From Darwinibacter acetoxidans_A (GTDB lineage: Bacteria > Bacillota > Limnochordia > Darwinibacteriales > Darwinibacteriaceae), in NCBI GenBank assembly GCA_041936745.1, contig JBHGWS010000007.1, positions 1 to 29,855 on the forward strand: a stretch of DNA of 29,855 nt, given 5' to 3'. Shown here piece by piece: positions 15,962 to 23,785 of this stretch. Position numbers and translations under genes: made by a program. The notes under the pieces are model-generated. The model was not told the origin of the DNA. It saw only the letters and a list, made by a program, of their open reading frames with translations, and did not search any database. Each line of letters starts with the position of its first letter. Position 1 is the first letter of the stretch.

Positions 15962-17002
15962 ATGGGCAGGTTTAAATTTAAGGCAGCCGTTTTCCTTCTC
16001 TGCCTGTTTGTAACCGCAAGTTTAAGTTTTGCCCAACCGCACACTCTTAAAGTGAGTTTTTTAGACGTGGGCCAAGGGGAAGCGGCGCTTTTATGGGGCC
16101 CCGATTTTACAATTTTAATCGATGCGGGCGATGTGGGCCGCACAGATGTAATAGCGCATTTGAAAAGCCTAGGGGTGGCGGAGATAGATTTAATGATCTT
16201 AACGCACCCCCATGCGGATCATATCGGGCAGGCAGCGGAGGTTTTAAAAACATTCTCCGTCAGTGAAGTCTGGCTGCCCGGCTTTTTGCACACGACAAAT
16301 CTTTTTGAAAACCTGATAGATGTGCTGCTTGCCTCCGATGCTGCCTACCGCGAACCGCGCCGGGGCGAAATAAAAACTTTCGGCGATCTTGCTTTGGAGG
16401 TGTTAAACCCCAAAGAACCGCTGGGAAGTTACATGCACGACAGCTGCCTTGTGGTGCGGGCGGTTTACAAAGATATCCGTTTTTTGTTTACCGGAGATAT
16501 TGAAAGAAAAACGGAAAGGGAAATGGAGGAGGAGGGCCTTGAGCTGCAGGCTGAGATCCTGCAGGTGGCGCACCACGGCTCGGCGACCTCTTCTGATATT
16601 GAATTTATCCTGGCCGTTGAACCGAAAACGGCCGTGTATTCCGCCGGAGCGGAAAACCCGTTTGGCCATCCCCACCGGGAAGTGGTTTTCAGGTTTCAAA
16701 ACCTCGGTATTCCACTTTACGGCACGGATGTACACGGCTCCATAACCGTTTCCACCGACGGTAAAAACTACGAGGTCAGGACTGAGAAAAAAGGAGATTT
16801 AAAAAAAGTTTTCGGGGTGGATCTAAACAGCGCCGGTTTGGAAGAACTGCAGCAAATTATCCATATCGGGCCTGCGCGGGCACAGGAAATTATTGACCTG
16901 AGGCCCCTTAAAAGCATTGCCTGCCTGGCCAAGGTGAGCGGGCTTGGCCCGAAGAGGATCGCAGATATTAAAAAGCAGGGCTTAGCCTACGTGGGAGAGT
17001 GA
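15962..17002 (+). CDS. Secreted ComEC-like metallo-beta-lactamase-fold hydrolase with C-terminal helix-hairpin-helix
   Basis: A 346-aa exported protein. The signal peptide spans about 1-24 (ending SLSFAQ). The MBL domain opens with VSFLDVGQGEAALL, as in the ComEC C-terminal domain, and has the metal motif HPHADH (82-87), FTGDI with metal-bridging Asp179, and VAHHGS with His204-205. The tail (about 286-346) carries two helix-hairpin-helix units, VDLNSAGLEELQQIIHIGPA and KVSGLGPKRIADI, like ComEA/UvrC DNA-binding tails. The combination suggests an extracytoplasmic nuclease or phosphodiesterase acting on DNA, by inference. GAGGTGG precedes the ATG. It is followed by a DUF3006 gene, a frequent companion of such MBL proteins. 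Confidence 0.88.
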   Translation: MGRFKFKAAVFLLCLFVTASLSFAQPHTLKVSFLDVGQGEAALLWGPDFTILIDAGDVGRTDVIAHLKSLGVAEIDLMILTHPHADHIGQAAEVLKTFSVSEVWLPGFLHTTNLFENLIDVLLASDAAYREPRRGEIKTFGDLALEVLNPKEPLGSYMHDSCLVVRAVYKDIRFLFTGDIERKTEREMEEEGLELQAEILQVAHHGSATSSDIEFILAVEPKTAVYSAGAENPFGHPHREVVFRFQNLGIPLYGTDVHGSITVSTDGKNYEVRTEKKGDLKKVFGVDLNSAGLEELQQIIHIGPARAQEIIDLRPLKSIACLAKVSGLGPKRIADIKKQGLAYVGE

Positions 17003-17009
17003 TATTTTG

Positions 17010-17258
17010 ATGGAGTCGGCTGTAATTGACCGCATCGTGGACGGCAGGATTGCGGTGCTTTTAGTCGGTGAAAAGCAGGAGCAGTTTCTTTTCCCCCTCG
17101 AAGATTTACCAAAGGGAGCAAAAGAAGGGTCCTGGCTTTTGGTGAGAATTGAAGAAAAAAAGCTGTTGGCGGCAAAGCTGGACGAGGCCAAACTTGCGGA
17201 GGCAAAAAAACGCATTGAAGCTAAATTGGACCGTTTGCGCAGGCGGGGCAGGGACTAA
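17010..17258 (+). CDS. DUF3006 family small protein
   Basis: An 82-aa protein matching the DUF3006 pattern: an opening AVIDRIVDGRIAVLLVG, a middle FPLEDLPKGAKEGSWLLV and a lysine/glutamate-rich helical tail (KRIEAKLDRLRRRG). Function is unknown; members often sit beside ComEC-like MBL proteins, as here, 7 nt downstream. I chose the ATG at 17010 with GGGAGAG just upstream, rather than the TTG at 17007. The stop overlaps the convergent acetyltransferase gene by 4 nt. Confidence 0.8.
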   Translation: MESAVIDRIVDGRIAVLLVGEKQEQFLFPLEDLPKGAKEGSWLLVRIEEKKLLAAKLDEAKLAEAKKRIEAKLDRLRRRGRD

Positions 17259-17860
17259 AAGACAGGCGGCCTTTTTAGCATAACCCATTCGCCCAATAAA
17301 TCTTTAGTGGAGCCGTAGGCCGTAAAACCCGCTTGTTTGTAAAGGAGGCGGGCGGGGCGGTTTTCTTTCCGCACGTTTAAAAAAACCGTTTCCTGCGCCA
17401 GTTCGCCTAAAACTTCGTTTAAGAGGACGGTGCCGATACCCCTGCCTTGAAATTGCGGTGCCACGGCGATGGAAATGATGCTGGCACCTCTTTTTTGCAG
17501 AATTGTTTTCGTGCGTTGTTTATGTAAAAACTTTAAAATTTGGTTATAAGTGAGCCTGCCCGCTTCGGCGGGCTTTATTTTCCCTAAAATCAGCGGGGCG
17601 GTTTTCAAAACCCCGGGCAGGTTGCGCCTGCCCGTGCTTTTTGCATAGAGGCAGTAACCGAGAAGGGAATTTTCGTTATTTTTCGCCAGAAGCGCCCTGC
17701 CGCCCCAGAGAAATACTAGTTGGAAGCTCAACTCTAAAAGATCCCACAGCTCGGCCCGGGGCTTTTCGTTAAAAAAGCGGCGGATGCTGGCGGGGAAAGC
17801 TTTTTTATAAATCAGGGCGATGTCTCTGGCATCCTGCACAGAACCTGCGGTTAACAGCAT
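17255..17860 (-). CDS. GNAT family N-acetyltransferase
   Basis: A 201-aa acetyl-CoA-dependent acyltransferase. Motif A is SIAVAPQFQGRGIGTVLL (about 130-147), with the Q/RxxGxG/A pyrophosphate loop; motif B is NVRKENRPARLLYKQAGF (about 162-179). The N-terminal 120 residues are less conserved. The acceptor could be a small molecule, a protein or a sugar and cannot be read. AAGGAGA lies just before ATG 17860. It starts 11 nt after the polysaccharide-deacetylase stop, so the two form a minus-strand operon, which hints at a cell-wall or glycan-related role. Confidence 0.85.
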   Translation of the reverse strand: MLLTAGSVQDARDIALIYKKAFPASIRRFFNEKPRAELWDLLELSFQLVFLWGGRALLAKNNENSLLGYCLYAKSTGRRNLPGVLKTAPLILGKIKPAEAGRLTYNQILKFLHKQRTKTILQKRGASIISIAVAPQFQGRGIGTVLLNEVLGELAQETVFLNVRKENRPARLLYKQAGFTAYGSTKDLLGEWVMLKRPPVF

Positions 17861-17871
17861 GGTCTTTCTCC

Positions 17872-18747
17872 TTATTCGGGCTGGTCCACTTCGGGAAATT
17901 CTTCCAGGGGGGCATCGTGTAAAAGCTCGCTTAAAGGCACGATTTCCAAACCCTTGGCCAAGATTGTTTCGATCACGGTGGGCAGGGCTGCCACCGTTGC
18001 CTGGCGGTCGCCCCCTTCGTTTCTTAAAAGGGCGCCGCTGTCGTGGAAGAGGATGATGTCGCCGCCCCGAACCTTATTATCAATTAAGCGGATAATGTAA
18101 TTTGCCGTTACGCCGTAGCGCCAATCCCGGGCGGAAATGGACCAAAGGACGATTTCTTGGCCCAAAAGTTTCGCCAAACGGCGAAAGCGCCCGTCGTACA
18201 TGCCCCTGGGCGGCCTGATGTAAGCGGGGTAAACCCCGGTTACATCCGTAATTACGGCCGCGGCTTCCACTAATTCTTTATGCAGTTCCACAGTGGAGAG
18301 AGTCGGGATGTTCCTGTGGTTTTGGGTGTGGCTGCCTATTTCATGGCCTTCCGCGCTGATTCTGGCGGCAATATCCGGGTATTTTTCCGCATGGCTGCCC
18401 ACTAGGAAAAACGCCGCTTTAACGTTATAGGCTTTGAGAATATCCAAAACTGCCGGTGTGAAATCCCGGCTGGGCCCGTCATCAAAAGTTAAGGCGACTT
18501 TGTTGGCGGCCCGGTTGCCCGTGCGGTAAATATCGGGCTGGTAGCCGAAACCGTGATAGACGTAAATGAAGGAAGCCAAAAAGAGCGTCAAAACCGCGCA
18601 AGCCAGAGCAAGGAGGCTTAAAAAAGGCCGCGGTGCTTTTAAGCCCAAGCGCCGGCAGGCGCGCAGCATAAGAAGCCGGAAAATTAAAGTGGTAAGCAAA
18701 ACTGAAAGAAAAAGTGCGCCAATCCGCAGGGCAACTTCCGGATACAT
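17872..18747 (-). CDS. Membrane-anchored polysaccharide deacetylase (NodB family)
   Basis: A 291-aa protein removing acetyl groups from GlcNAc or MurNAc-type glycans outside the membrane. Two hydrophobic spans (about 7-28 and 42-65) precede the NodB domain. The catalytic and metal motifs are all present: TFDDGP with Asp89-Asp90, SHTQNH with His140 and His144, RPPRG (178-182), a DWRYG stretch and LFHD with His235. Peptidoglycan is a likely substrate by family, not shown. AAAGGGGGTGG precedes the ATG. It is the first gene of a two-gene operon with a GNAT acetyltransferase. Confidence 0.92.
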   Translation of the reverse strand: MYPEVALRIGALFLSVLLTTLIFRLLMLRACRRLGLKAPRPFLSLLALACAVLTLFLASFIYVYHGFGYQPDIYRTGNRAANKVALTFDDGPSRDFTPAVLDILKAYNVKAAFFLVGSHAEKYPDIAARISAEGHEIGSHTQNHRNIPTLSTVELHKELVEAAAVITDVTGVYPAYIRPPRGMYDGRFRRLAKLLGQEIVLWSISARDWRYGVTANYIIRLIDNKVRGGDIILFHDSGALLRNEGGDRQATVAALPTVIETILAKGLEIVPLSELLHDAPLEEFPEVDQPE

Positions 18748-18876
18748 TGGCGGCCACCCCCTTTGTCGTTAACTCATTGTAACTGATAAGAAGTTGTTTC
18801 ACAAGCCTTAAAAGTTGCTAACCGCCTAATATAATAGTAGAGTGGTAAGTAAGGTGTGAAGTTGGAGGTCGACAGT

Positions 18877-19653
18877 TTGAAAAATTATCATACTCATACA
18901 TTCCGCTGCAACCATGCGGAGGGTGACGCAGAAGATTACGCCAAGGCGGCGGTGGACAGGGGCTTTAGGGTACTGGGCTTTACGGATCATACTCCCCTGC
19001 CCGATGATCGCTGGCCCGGCATCCGCATGCCCTACAGTGAACTGCCCAATTATGTGGCGGCGGTAAAGGAGGCTCAAAGAAAGTATCCCGAATTAAAGAT
19101 ACTTTTGGGCATGGAGTGCGAATGGCTGCCGGAATACCACGAGTTTTTTACCGCTGAACTTTTAGGGCGCTATCAATTTGATTATCTTGTTTTAGGCTCC
19201 CATTTCTTCCCTTACGGGGGAGAATATTTAAGCAGCCACGGTATGGTTTTCAAGGCGCAATATTTAAAGGCTTATACTGAGCATCTCATCCGTTCCATGG
19301 AAGCGGGCATTTTTGCCTTTGTGGCCCACCCGGATTTATTCGGGCTTTCCTACAAAAATTGGGATGAAAACACCAAGGCGGCAGCAAAGGATATCCTAAC
19401 CGCCGCGGCGGAGCTGAAGATTCCTTTGGAGATAAACGGGTATGGGCTCTGCAACAAGTTGATTGAAACGGAAAAGGGCTGGCGGGTTGCTTATCCCTGG
19501 TTCGAGTTTTGGCAGTTGGCCGCGGAATACGACGTAGAGGTTTTGGTCAACTCAGATGCCCACCACCCCGAGAATATTGCGCAGGGTTTAAAGGAAGGCG
19601 CCGGGCTCATTGAAAATTTGGGCTTGACGCCGGCCAAATTAGAATTTTCGTGA
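18877..19653 (+). CDS. PHP-domain phosphatase, histidinol-phosphatase (HisK/HisJ) type
   Basis: A roughly 258-aa PHP-superfamily metallohydrolase. Metal-ligand motifs follow the HisK order: NYHTHTFRCNH at the N-terminus, GFTDHTPLP, LLGMECEW, LGSHFF, VAHPDLFG, EINGYG and VNSDAHHPENI. Members dephosphorylate L-histidinol phosphate in histidine synthesis, but no his gene is nearby and some homologues have other phosphoester substrates. I chose the TTG at 18877 because GGAGGT lies 6 nt upstream and the protein then opens LKNYHTHT as in the family; an in-frame GTG at 18856 would add seven residues. TATAAT near 18832 is a possible minus-10 without a clear minus-35. RtcB follows 10 nt downstream. 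Confidence 0.85.
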   Translation: MKNYHTHTFRCNHAEGDAEDYAKAAVDRGFRVLGFTDHTPLPDDRWPGIRMPYSELPNYVAAVKEAQRKYPELKILLGMECEWLPEYHEFFTAELLGRYQFDYLVLGSHFFPYGGEYLSSHGMVFKAQYLKAYTEHLIRSMEAGIFAFVAHPDLFGLSYKNWDENTKAAAKDILTAAAELKIPLEINGYGLCNKLIETEKGWRVAYPWFEFWQLAAEYDVEVLVNSDAHHPENIAQGLKEGAGLIENLGLTPAKLEFS

Positions 19654-19663
19654 GGAGGTAGCG

Positions 19664-20899
19664 ATGTTTGTTCTTTTTGACGAAAGCAAACAGTTAGTCC
19701 CGATTAAAGTGTGGTTGCCGAGTAAGGAAGAATTGGATGACGATTGTTTAAGGCAGGCCTTAAATTTGGCCAATCTTCCTTTCGCTTTTAAACACGTGGC
19801 TTTAATGGCCGACACCCATGTGGGTTACGGCATGCCCATCGGCGGGGTTTTTGCCGCCAAAGAGGCCATCATCCCCAACGCGGTAGGTGTCGATATCGGC
19901 TGCGGTATGGGCTTTATCCACACCGATGTGCCGGCAAACCTCTTAAGGGAGATTGACACACCCAACGGGACTTTAGCCCAAAATATAGTGGGGCAGATTA
20001 TGCGGGAAGTACCGCAGGGGTTTGATCACCACCGCCAAAAACAGCAGTCGGACTTTTTGGATGAGTTTGACGAGCGCAGTTTATACCATTACGGCAGGGG
20101 AAAGCTGCCCAAAAAGGAAGAAGCTTACTTTCAAATGGGGACCTTGGGCGGCGGCAACCACTTTATCGAACTACAGGAAGATGAAGAAGGGTTTTTAGGC
20201 ATTATGGTGCATACAGGCTCCCGCAACGTCGGTTTTAAAACCGCTAACTATTTTAACCGGCTGGCGAAGAGCTTGAATAAAAAGATGGGCTCAACCGTGC
20301 CCCCTCAGCACGATTTAGCTTACCTGCCTTTGGAGACGGAGGAAGCCCAAGGCTATATCAAATGGATGCACTTTGCCTTAGAATTTGCCCGGCACAACCG
20401 CGAGCTGATCATGCAGCGGGTGCGGCGCATCGTCTTCGATTCTTTGGAGAAGTTCGCGGGCATAGATAACATCGATGTGAAGCTGGAAGTGAACGCACAC
20501 CATAACTACGCCGCCTTGGAAGAACATTTCGGCGAGAAAGTCTGGGTGCACAGGAAAGGCGCCATCAGGGCCGAAAAAGGCGAATTGGCCATTATTCCCG
20601 GGGCGATGGGATCCTTTTCCTATATAGTGGAAGGGTTGGGCAACCGGGAAGCTTTCAATTCCGCCAGCCACGGTGCAGGCCGGGTGCTCGGCCGCAGGCA
20701 GGCTTTAAAGGAATTTACCTTAGAAGAAGTCTTAGCGGATTTTAAGCGAAAAGATATCGTTTTAGGCAAGAGGCGCCGGCGCGATACGGCAGAAGAATTC
20801 TACAAAGCCTATAAAGACATCGATGAAGTCATGAGCTATCAAGAAGATCTAGCAGTGCCGATTTTGAAGCTGCAGACCGTCGCCGTTGTGAAAGGTTAA
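19664..20899 (+). CDS. rtcB: RNA-splicing ligase RtcB
   Basis: A 411-aa cytoplasmic GTP- and Mn-dependent RNA ligase that joins 2',3'-cyclic-phosphate or 3'-phosphate ends to 5'-OH ends. Conserved blocks are MADTHVGYGMPIGGV, VGVDIGCGMGF with the metal-binding Cys, GTLGGGNHFIEL, VHTGSRNVG, AHHNYA, HRKGAIRA and the guanylylation region SASHGAGRVLGRRQA containing the nucleophile His. Length is typical of bacterial RtcB. GAGGAGG precedes the ATG. It follows the PHP gene by 10 nt, suggesting co-transcription. No archease, RtcA or RtcR is seen nearby. Confidence 0.95.
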   Translation: MFVLFDESKQLVPIKVWLPSKEELDDDCLRQALNLANLPFAFKHVALMADTHVGYGMPIGGVFAAKEAIIPNAVGVDIGCGMGFIHTDVPANLLREIDTPNGTLAQNIVGQIMREVPQGFDHHRQKQQSDFLDEFDERSLYHYGRGKLPKKEEAYFQMGTLGGGNHFIELQEDEEGFLGIMVHTGSRNVGFKTANYFNRLAKSLNKKMGSTVPPQHDLAYLPLETEEAQGYIKWMHFALEFARHNRELIMQRVRRIVFDSLEKFAGIDNIDVKLEVNAHHNYAALEEHFGEKVWVHRKGAIRAEKGELAIIPGAMGSFSYIVEGLGNREAFNSASHGAGRVLGRRQALKEFTLEEVLADFKRKDIVLGKRRRRDTAEEFYKAYKDIDEVMSYQEDLAVPILKLQTVAVVKG

Positions 20900-20924
20900 T
20901 TTTAGCATAAACTGATTTCTTTGG

Positions 20925-21077
20925 ACTTCAACGCTCGGCAGGATATCGGCGGAAAGTATTGAAGTAAGTAACGGTAAACGCATAGTGCCGAAACGATGTT
21001 TTTCGACCGGCACGGAAATAGGTAAAATGTAGCTTGGCGGCCCCAAAGCGGGGTGTTGCCGCCGGCCGCCGAGCTAC
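20925..21077 (+). promoter_or_regulatory. Structured leader of unknown class upstream of the nucleoside transporter operon
   Basis: The 216-nt gap between rtcB and the binding-protein gene holds three nested or successive hairpins: ACTTCAA/TTGAAGT (20925-20931 with 20959-20965); GTGCCG/CGGCAC (20985-20990 with 21008-21013); and a long G/C-rich stem opening GTAGCTTGGCGG and closing with CCGCCGAGCTAC (21029-21077), with an inner CCCC/GGGG hairpin. Single-stranded stretches between them are purine-rich (GGAAAGTA, GGTAAACGC, GGAAATAGGTAAAATG). It does not match the purine, 2'-dG, TPP, cobalamin, c-di-GMP, SAM, glycine or fluoride classes as I know them. There is no T-run, so it is not a terminator. 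It may be a riboswitch, an attenuator or simply a stable leader; AGGAGG follows at 21102-21107. Confidence 0.5.
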
Positions 21078-21115
21078 GGGCAAGACTAAACTCTAATTAA
21101 TAGGAGGATGGTTTA

Positions 21116-22141
21116 ATGAAAATGCTGAGGCGTGTCAGGGTATTGGTATTTGTCTTAGGGTTGTTTGTTGTGCTGGGTGCCGCGGGGTTTGCTAAAGAAG
21201 GCAAACCTAGGGTGGCCATTGTCTTTGACGTAGGCGGTTTGGGCGATCAGTCCTTTAACGATGCTGCATACGTAGGTTTGATGAGGGTTAAGGACGAGTT
21301 GGGTGCGATTGTGCAGTATGTTGAATCCAGGACTCCTTCCGACTATGAACCAAATCTTTCCATGTTGGCCAGGGAAGGCTACGACGTAATTTGGTCCATC
21401 GGCTTCTTACTCGATGATGCAGTCAGGAAAGTTGCTCCGCAGTTCCCTGAAACAAGGTTTGGCATCATTGACAGTGCTTTTGACGATGAAGAATATGAAA
21501 CCACGGCGCCCAACGTTCTCGGCGTGTTATTTAATGAGCACGAAGGTTCCTTCTTGATGGGTGTCTTAGCTGCCATGACCACAGAAACCAATATCGTGGG
21601 CTTTGTGGGCGGCATTCAGCTTCCCGTTATCGAACGTTTCGAAGCAGGCTACAAAGCCGGTGTTTGGAGCATCAATCCTGACATCACGATTCGGACAAAC
21701 TATACGGGTGCCTTTGATGACCCGGCCAAAGGTAAAGCGGCAGCTGACTCCATGGCCCGCCAAGGCGCGGACGTTATCTTCCATGCCGCCGGTGCGACAG
21801 GGCTTGGGACTATCGAATCCGCCGAAGAACAGGGCATTTGGGCCATCGGCGTAGACTCCGATCAGCACCACGTTGCGCCTGATTCCGTCTTGAACTCCAT
21901 GATCAAAAGGGTTGACAACGGCGTCTTTGAAGGCACAATCATGATGCTGGCCGACGATTTCAAGGGCCAAACGGTAATCTTAGGGCTGGCTGATGACGGT
22001 GTGGGGCTTGCTCCCACGGAATCCAACAACGCTTCGCCCGAAGCAACTCAGGCGGCCTTGGAGTGGGAAGCAAAGATTGCTTCCGGCGAATTCATTGTTC
22101 CCGAATTCCCCGCAGAAGTCTACGAAATGTTTGGCAAATAA
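21116..22141 (+). CDS. BMP-family nucleoside-type ABC transporter substrate-binding protein
   Basis: A 341-aa exported binding protein of the BmpA/PnrA/YufN family, which captures nucleosides or related compounds for an ABC importer. The signal peptide covers about 1-26 (hydrophobic LVFVLGLFVVLGAAGFA). The mature part shows VAIVFDVGGLGDQSFNDAAY, the family's DxGGxxDxSFN motif, then VIWSIGFLLDDAV, IVGFVGGIQLPVIERFEAGY and WAIGVDSDQ. No cysteine is present at the signal-peptide end, so it is not a classical lipoprotein, which is unusual if the host has a single membrane. AGGAGG lies just before the ATG. It leads an operon with an ATPase and two permeases. Annotators often call the family a basic membrane lipoprotein; that name is historical. 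Confidence 0.9.
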   Translation: MKMLRRVRVLVFVLGLFVVLGAAGFAKEGKPRVAIVFDVGGLGDQSFNDAAYVGLMRVKDELGAIVQYVESRTPSDYEPNLSMLAREGYDVIWSIGFLLDDAVRKVAPQFPETRFGIIDSAFDDEEYETTAPNVLGVLFNEHEGSFLMGVLAAMTTETNIVGFVGGIQLPVIERFEAGYKAGVWSINPDITIRTNYTGAFDDPAKGKAAADSMARQGADVIFHAAGATGLGTIESAEEQGIWAIGVDSDQHHVAPDSVLNSMIKRVDNGVFEGTIMMLADDFKGQTVILGLADDGVGLAPTESNNASPEATQAALEWEAKIASGEFIVPEFPAEVYEMFGK

Positions 22142-22170
22142 GCGATTAAGCAGTTGAATAAAGATTTAGG

Positions 22171-22204
22171 GGCGCCGGAATCTCCGGCGCCTATCAATGA
22201 TAGG
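22171..22204 (+). other. Tandem hairpins between binding-protein and ATPase genes
   Basis: GGCGCCGGA, loop ATC, TCCGGCGCC is a perfect 9-bp stem (22171-22191). It shares its last bases with a second small hairpin CCTATC, loop AAT, GATAGG (22190-22204), which reaches the Shine-Dalgarno GGGGGG. There is no T-run. Likely roles are 3'-end protection of the binding-protein mRNA and reduced ATPase translation, giving binding protein in excess. Confidence 0.5.
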
Positions 22205-22216
22205 GGGGGACTTTAG

Positions 22217-23785
22217 ATGGTAACACCCCAAGATATTCCCGTTTTGGAGATGCGAGGCATCACCAAACGGTTCCCCGGAGTTGTGGCCAATGCCGATGTT
22301 GACTTCACTTTGAAAAAAGGTGAGATCCATGCACTGCTCGGTGAAAACGGGGCAGGCAAAAGTACTTTGATGAAGGTACTTTACGGGCTTTATAGGGCGG
22401 ATGCGGGGACTATCAAAATCAACGGCAGGCTGGAAGACATTGCCGAACCCAACGATGCGCTGCGGCTGGGTATCGGCATGGTGCACCAGCATTTCATGTT
22501 GATTCCCCAATTTACGGTTGTGGAAAACCTGGTTTTAGGCACAGAACCAAAAAAGAACGGTGTTTTCATGGATATGGCGGAGGCCATCAAAAAGGTAAAG
22601 GCGGTTTCAGATGAATACGGGTTGGCAATTGACCCCACCGCCAGGATTATGAACATCTCCGTGGGAATGCAGCAGCGGGTGGAAATTTTAAAAACTTTAA
22701 TGCGCGGGGCAGATATTTTAGTCCTGGACGAACCTACGGCTGTGCTCACCCCCCAGGAAGTAGGGGAGTTTTTTGAGGTAATCCGTAATTTAAAAAAGAT
22801 GGGTAAGTCCATCGTTTTTATCAGCCATAAACTCAAAGAAGTCATGGCCATTTCCGATCAGGTAACGGTGATCAGGCGGGGCCGCATCGTCGGCTCTGTA
22901 CCCACGGCCGAGACAAATGTCAATGAGCTGGCCCGACTGATGGTGGGCCGCGATGTGGAATTTGTGGTGGCAAAAGAGCCGGCTAAATTGGGGCCTGAGC
23001 TGTTTCGCATCGATGATCTGCACGTGCCCGACGATCGCAACCTGCCTGCGGTTGACGGCGTTTCTTTGACGGTCAGGGCGGGCGAAATTTTAGGTATCGC
23101 CGGTGTTGACGGTAACGGGCAAAATGAATTGGCGGAAGCGATTACGGGCATGAGGCGGGCAACCGCGGGCCGGATAACCATGGCCGGCAGAGATATTACC
23201 AACCTTTCTTCCCGGCAAGTGTTTGAATCTAAAATAGTGCACATTCCCGCCGACCGCCACAGGCACGGCCTGGTTTTAGATTTTACGGTGGCGGAAAACA
23301 TGGTTTTGCGCACTTATTACCGGCAGCCTTTCAGTGAAAAGTCCGTTTTACATTGGGATGTCATTAGAAAAGAGGCACAGGGCCTCATTGAAGAATACGA
23401 TGTGCGGACACCCGATGAAGATACCCCGACGAGCTCTCTGTCCGGCGGCAACCAACAAAAGGTGATCGTTGCCCGGGAGCTTTCCCGCCAACCGGACTTT
23501 ATAGTTGCCGCGCAGCCGACGCGGGGTTTGGATATCGGGGCCATCGAGTTTGTGCACAGGCAGCTGATCAAAGCCAGGGACACAGGCAAAGCGGTCCTGC
23601 TTTTCTCCCTGGAGCTGGATGAAATCATGGCCCTGGCAGATCGCATTGCGGTGATGTACGAAGGCAAGATTGTGGGCATAGTGCCGCGGGAAGAGGCGAC
23701 TGAAGAGAAGTTGGGCCTAATGATGGCGGGAATTACAGACGAAGAATCCGCTCCGGCGGGGGCTTTAGGGGGGGAAGCGGGATGA
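22217..23785 (+). CDS. Nucleoside-type ABC importer, double ATP-binding protein
   Basis: A 522-aa cytoplasmic ATPase with two fused nucleotide-binding domains, of the YufO/RbsA-like group. First domain (about 1-245): Walker A GENGAGKST, Q-loop MVHQHFML, signature region ISVGMQQRVEI, Walker B ILVLDEPTAVLT. Second domain (about 255-510): a degenerate Walker A GVDGNGQNE lacking the lysine, signature LSGGNQQKV and a Walker B FIVAAQPTRGLD where Gln replaces the catalytic Glu. Such asymmetry is normal for the family. The ATG at 22217 follows GGGGGGA. The stop overlaps the next start (ATGA). With the upstream binding protein and two permeases it forms a complete importer. Confidence 0.93.
   Translation: MVTPQDIPVLEMRGITKRFPGVVANADVDFTLKKGEIHALLGENGAGKSTLMKVLYGLYRADAGTIKINGRLEDIAEPNDALRLGIGMVHQHFMLIPQFTVVENLVLGTEPKKNGVFMDMAEAIKKVKAVSDEYGLAIDPTARIMNISVGMQQRVEILKTLMRGADILVLDEPTAVLTPQEVGEFFEVIRNLKKMGKSIVFISHKLKEVMAISDQVTVIRRGRIVGSVPTAETNVNELARLMVGRDVEFVVAKEPAKLGPELFRIDDLHVPDDRNLPAVDGVSLTVRAGEILGIAGVDGNGQNELAEAITGMRRATAGRITMAGRDITNLSSRQVFESKIVHIPADRHRHGLVLDFTVAENMVLRTYYRQPFSEKSVLHWDVIRKEAQGLIEEYDVRTPDEDTPTSSLSGGNQQKVIVARELSRQPDFIVAAQPTRGLDIGAIEFVHRQLIKARDTGKAVLLFSLELDEIMALADRIAVMYEGKIVGIVPREEATEEKLGLMMAGITDEESAPAGALGGEAG

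Noticed and set aside
20900..21115. Purine or guanine riboswitch upstream of the nucleoside importer
   Set aside because: I looked for the conserved purine-aptamer junction and loop sequences and did not find them, so the structured leader is left unclassified.
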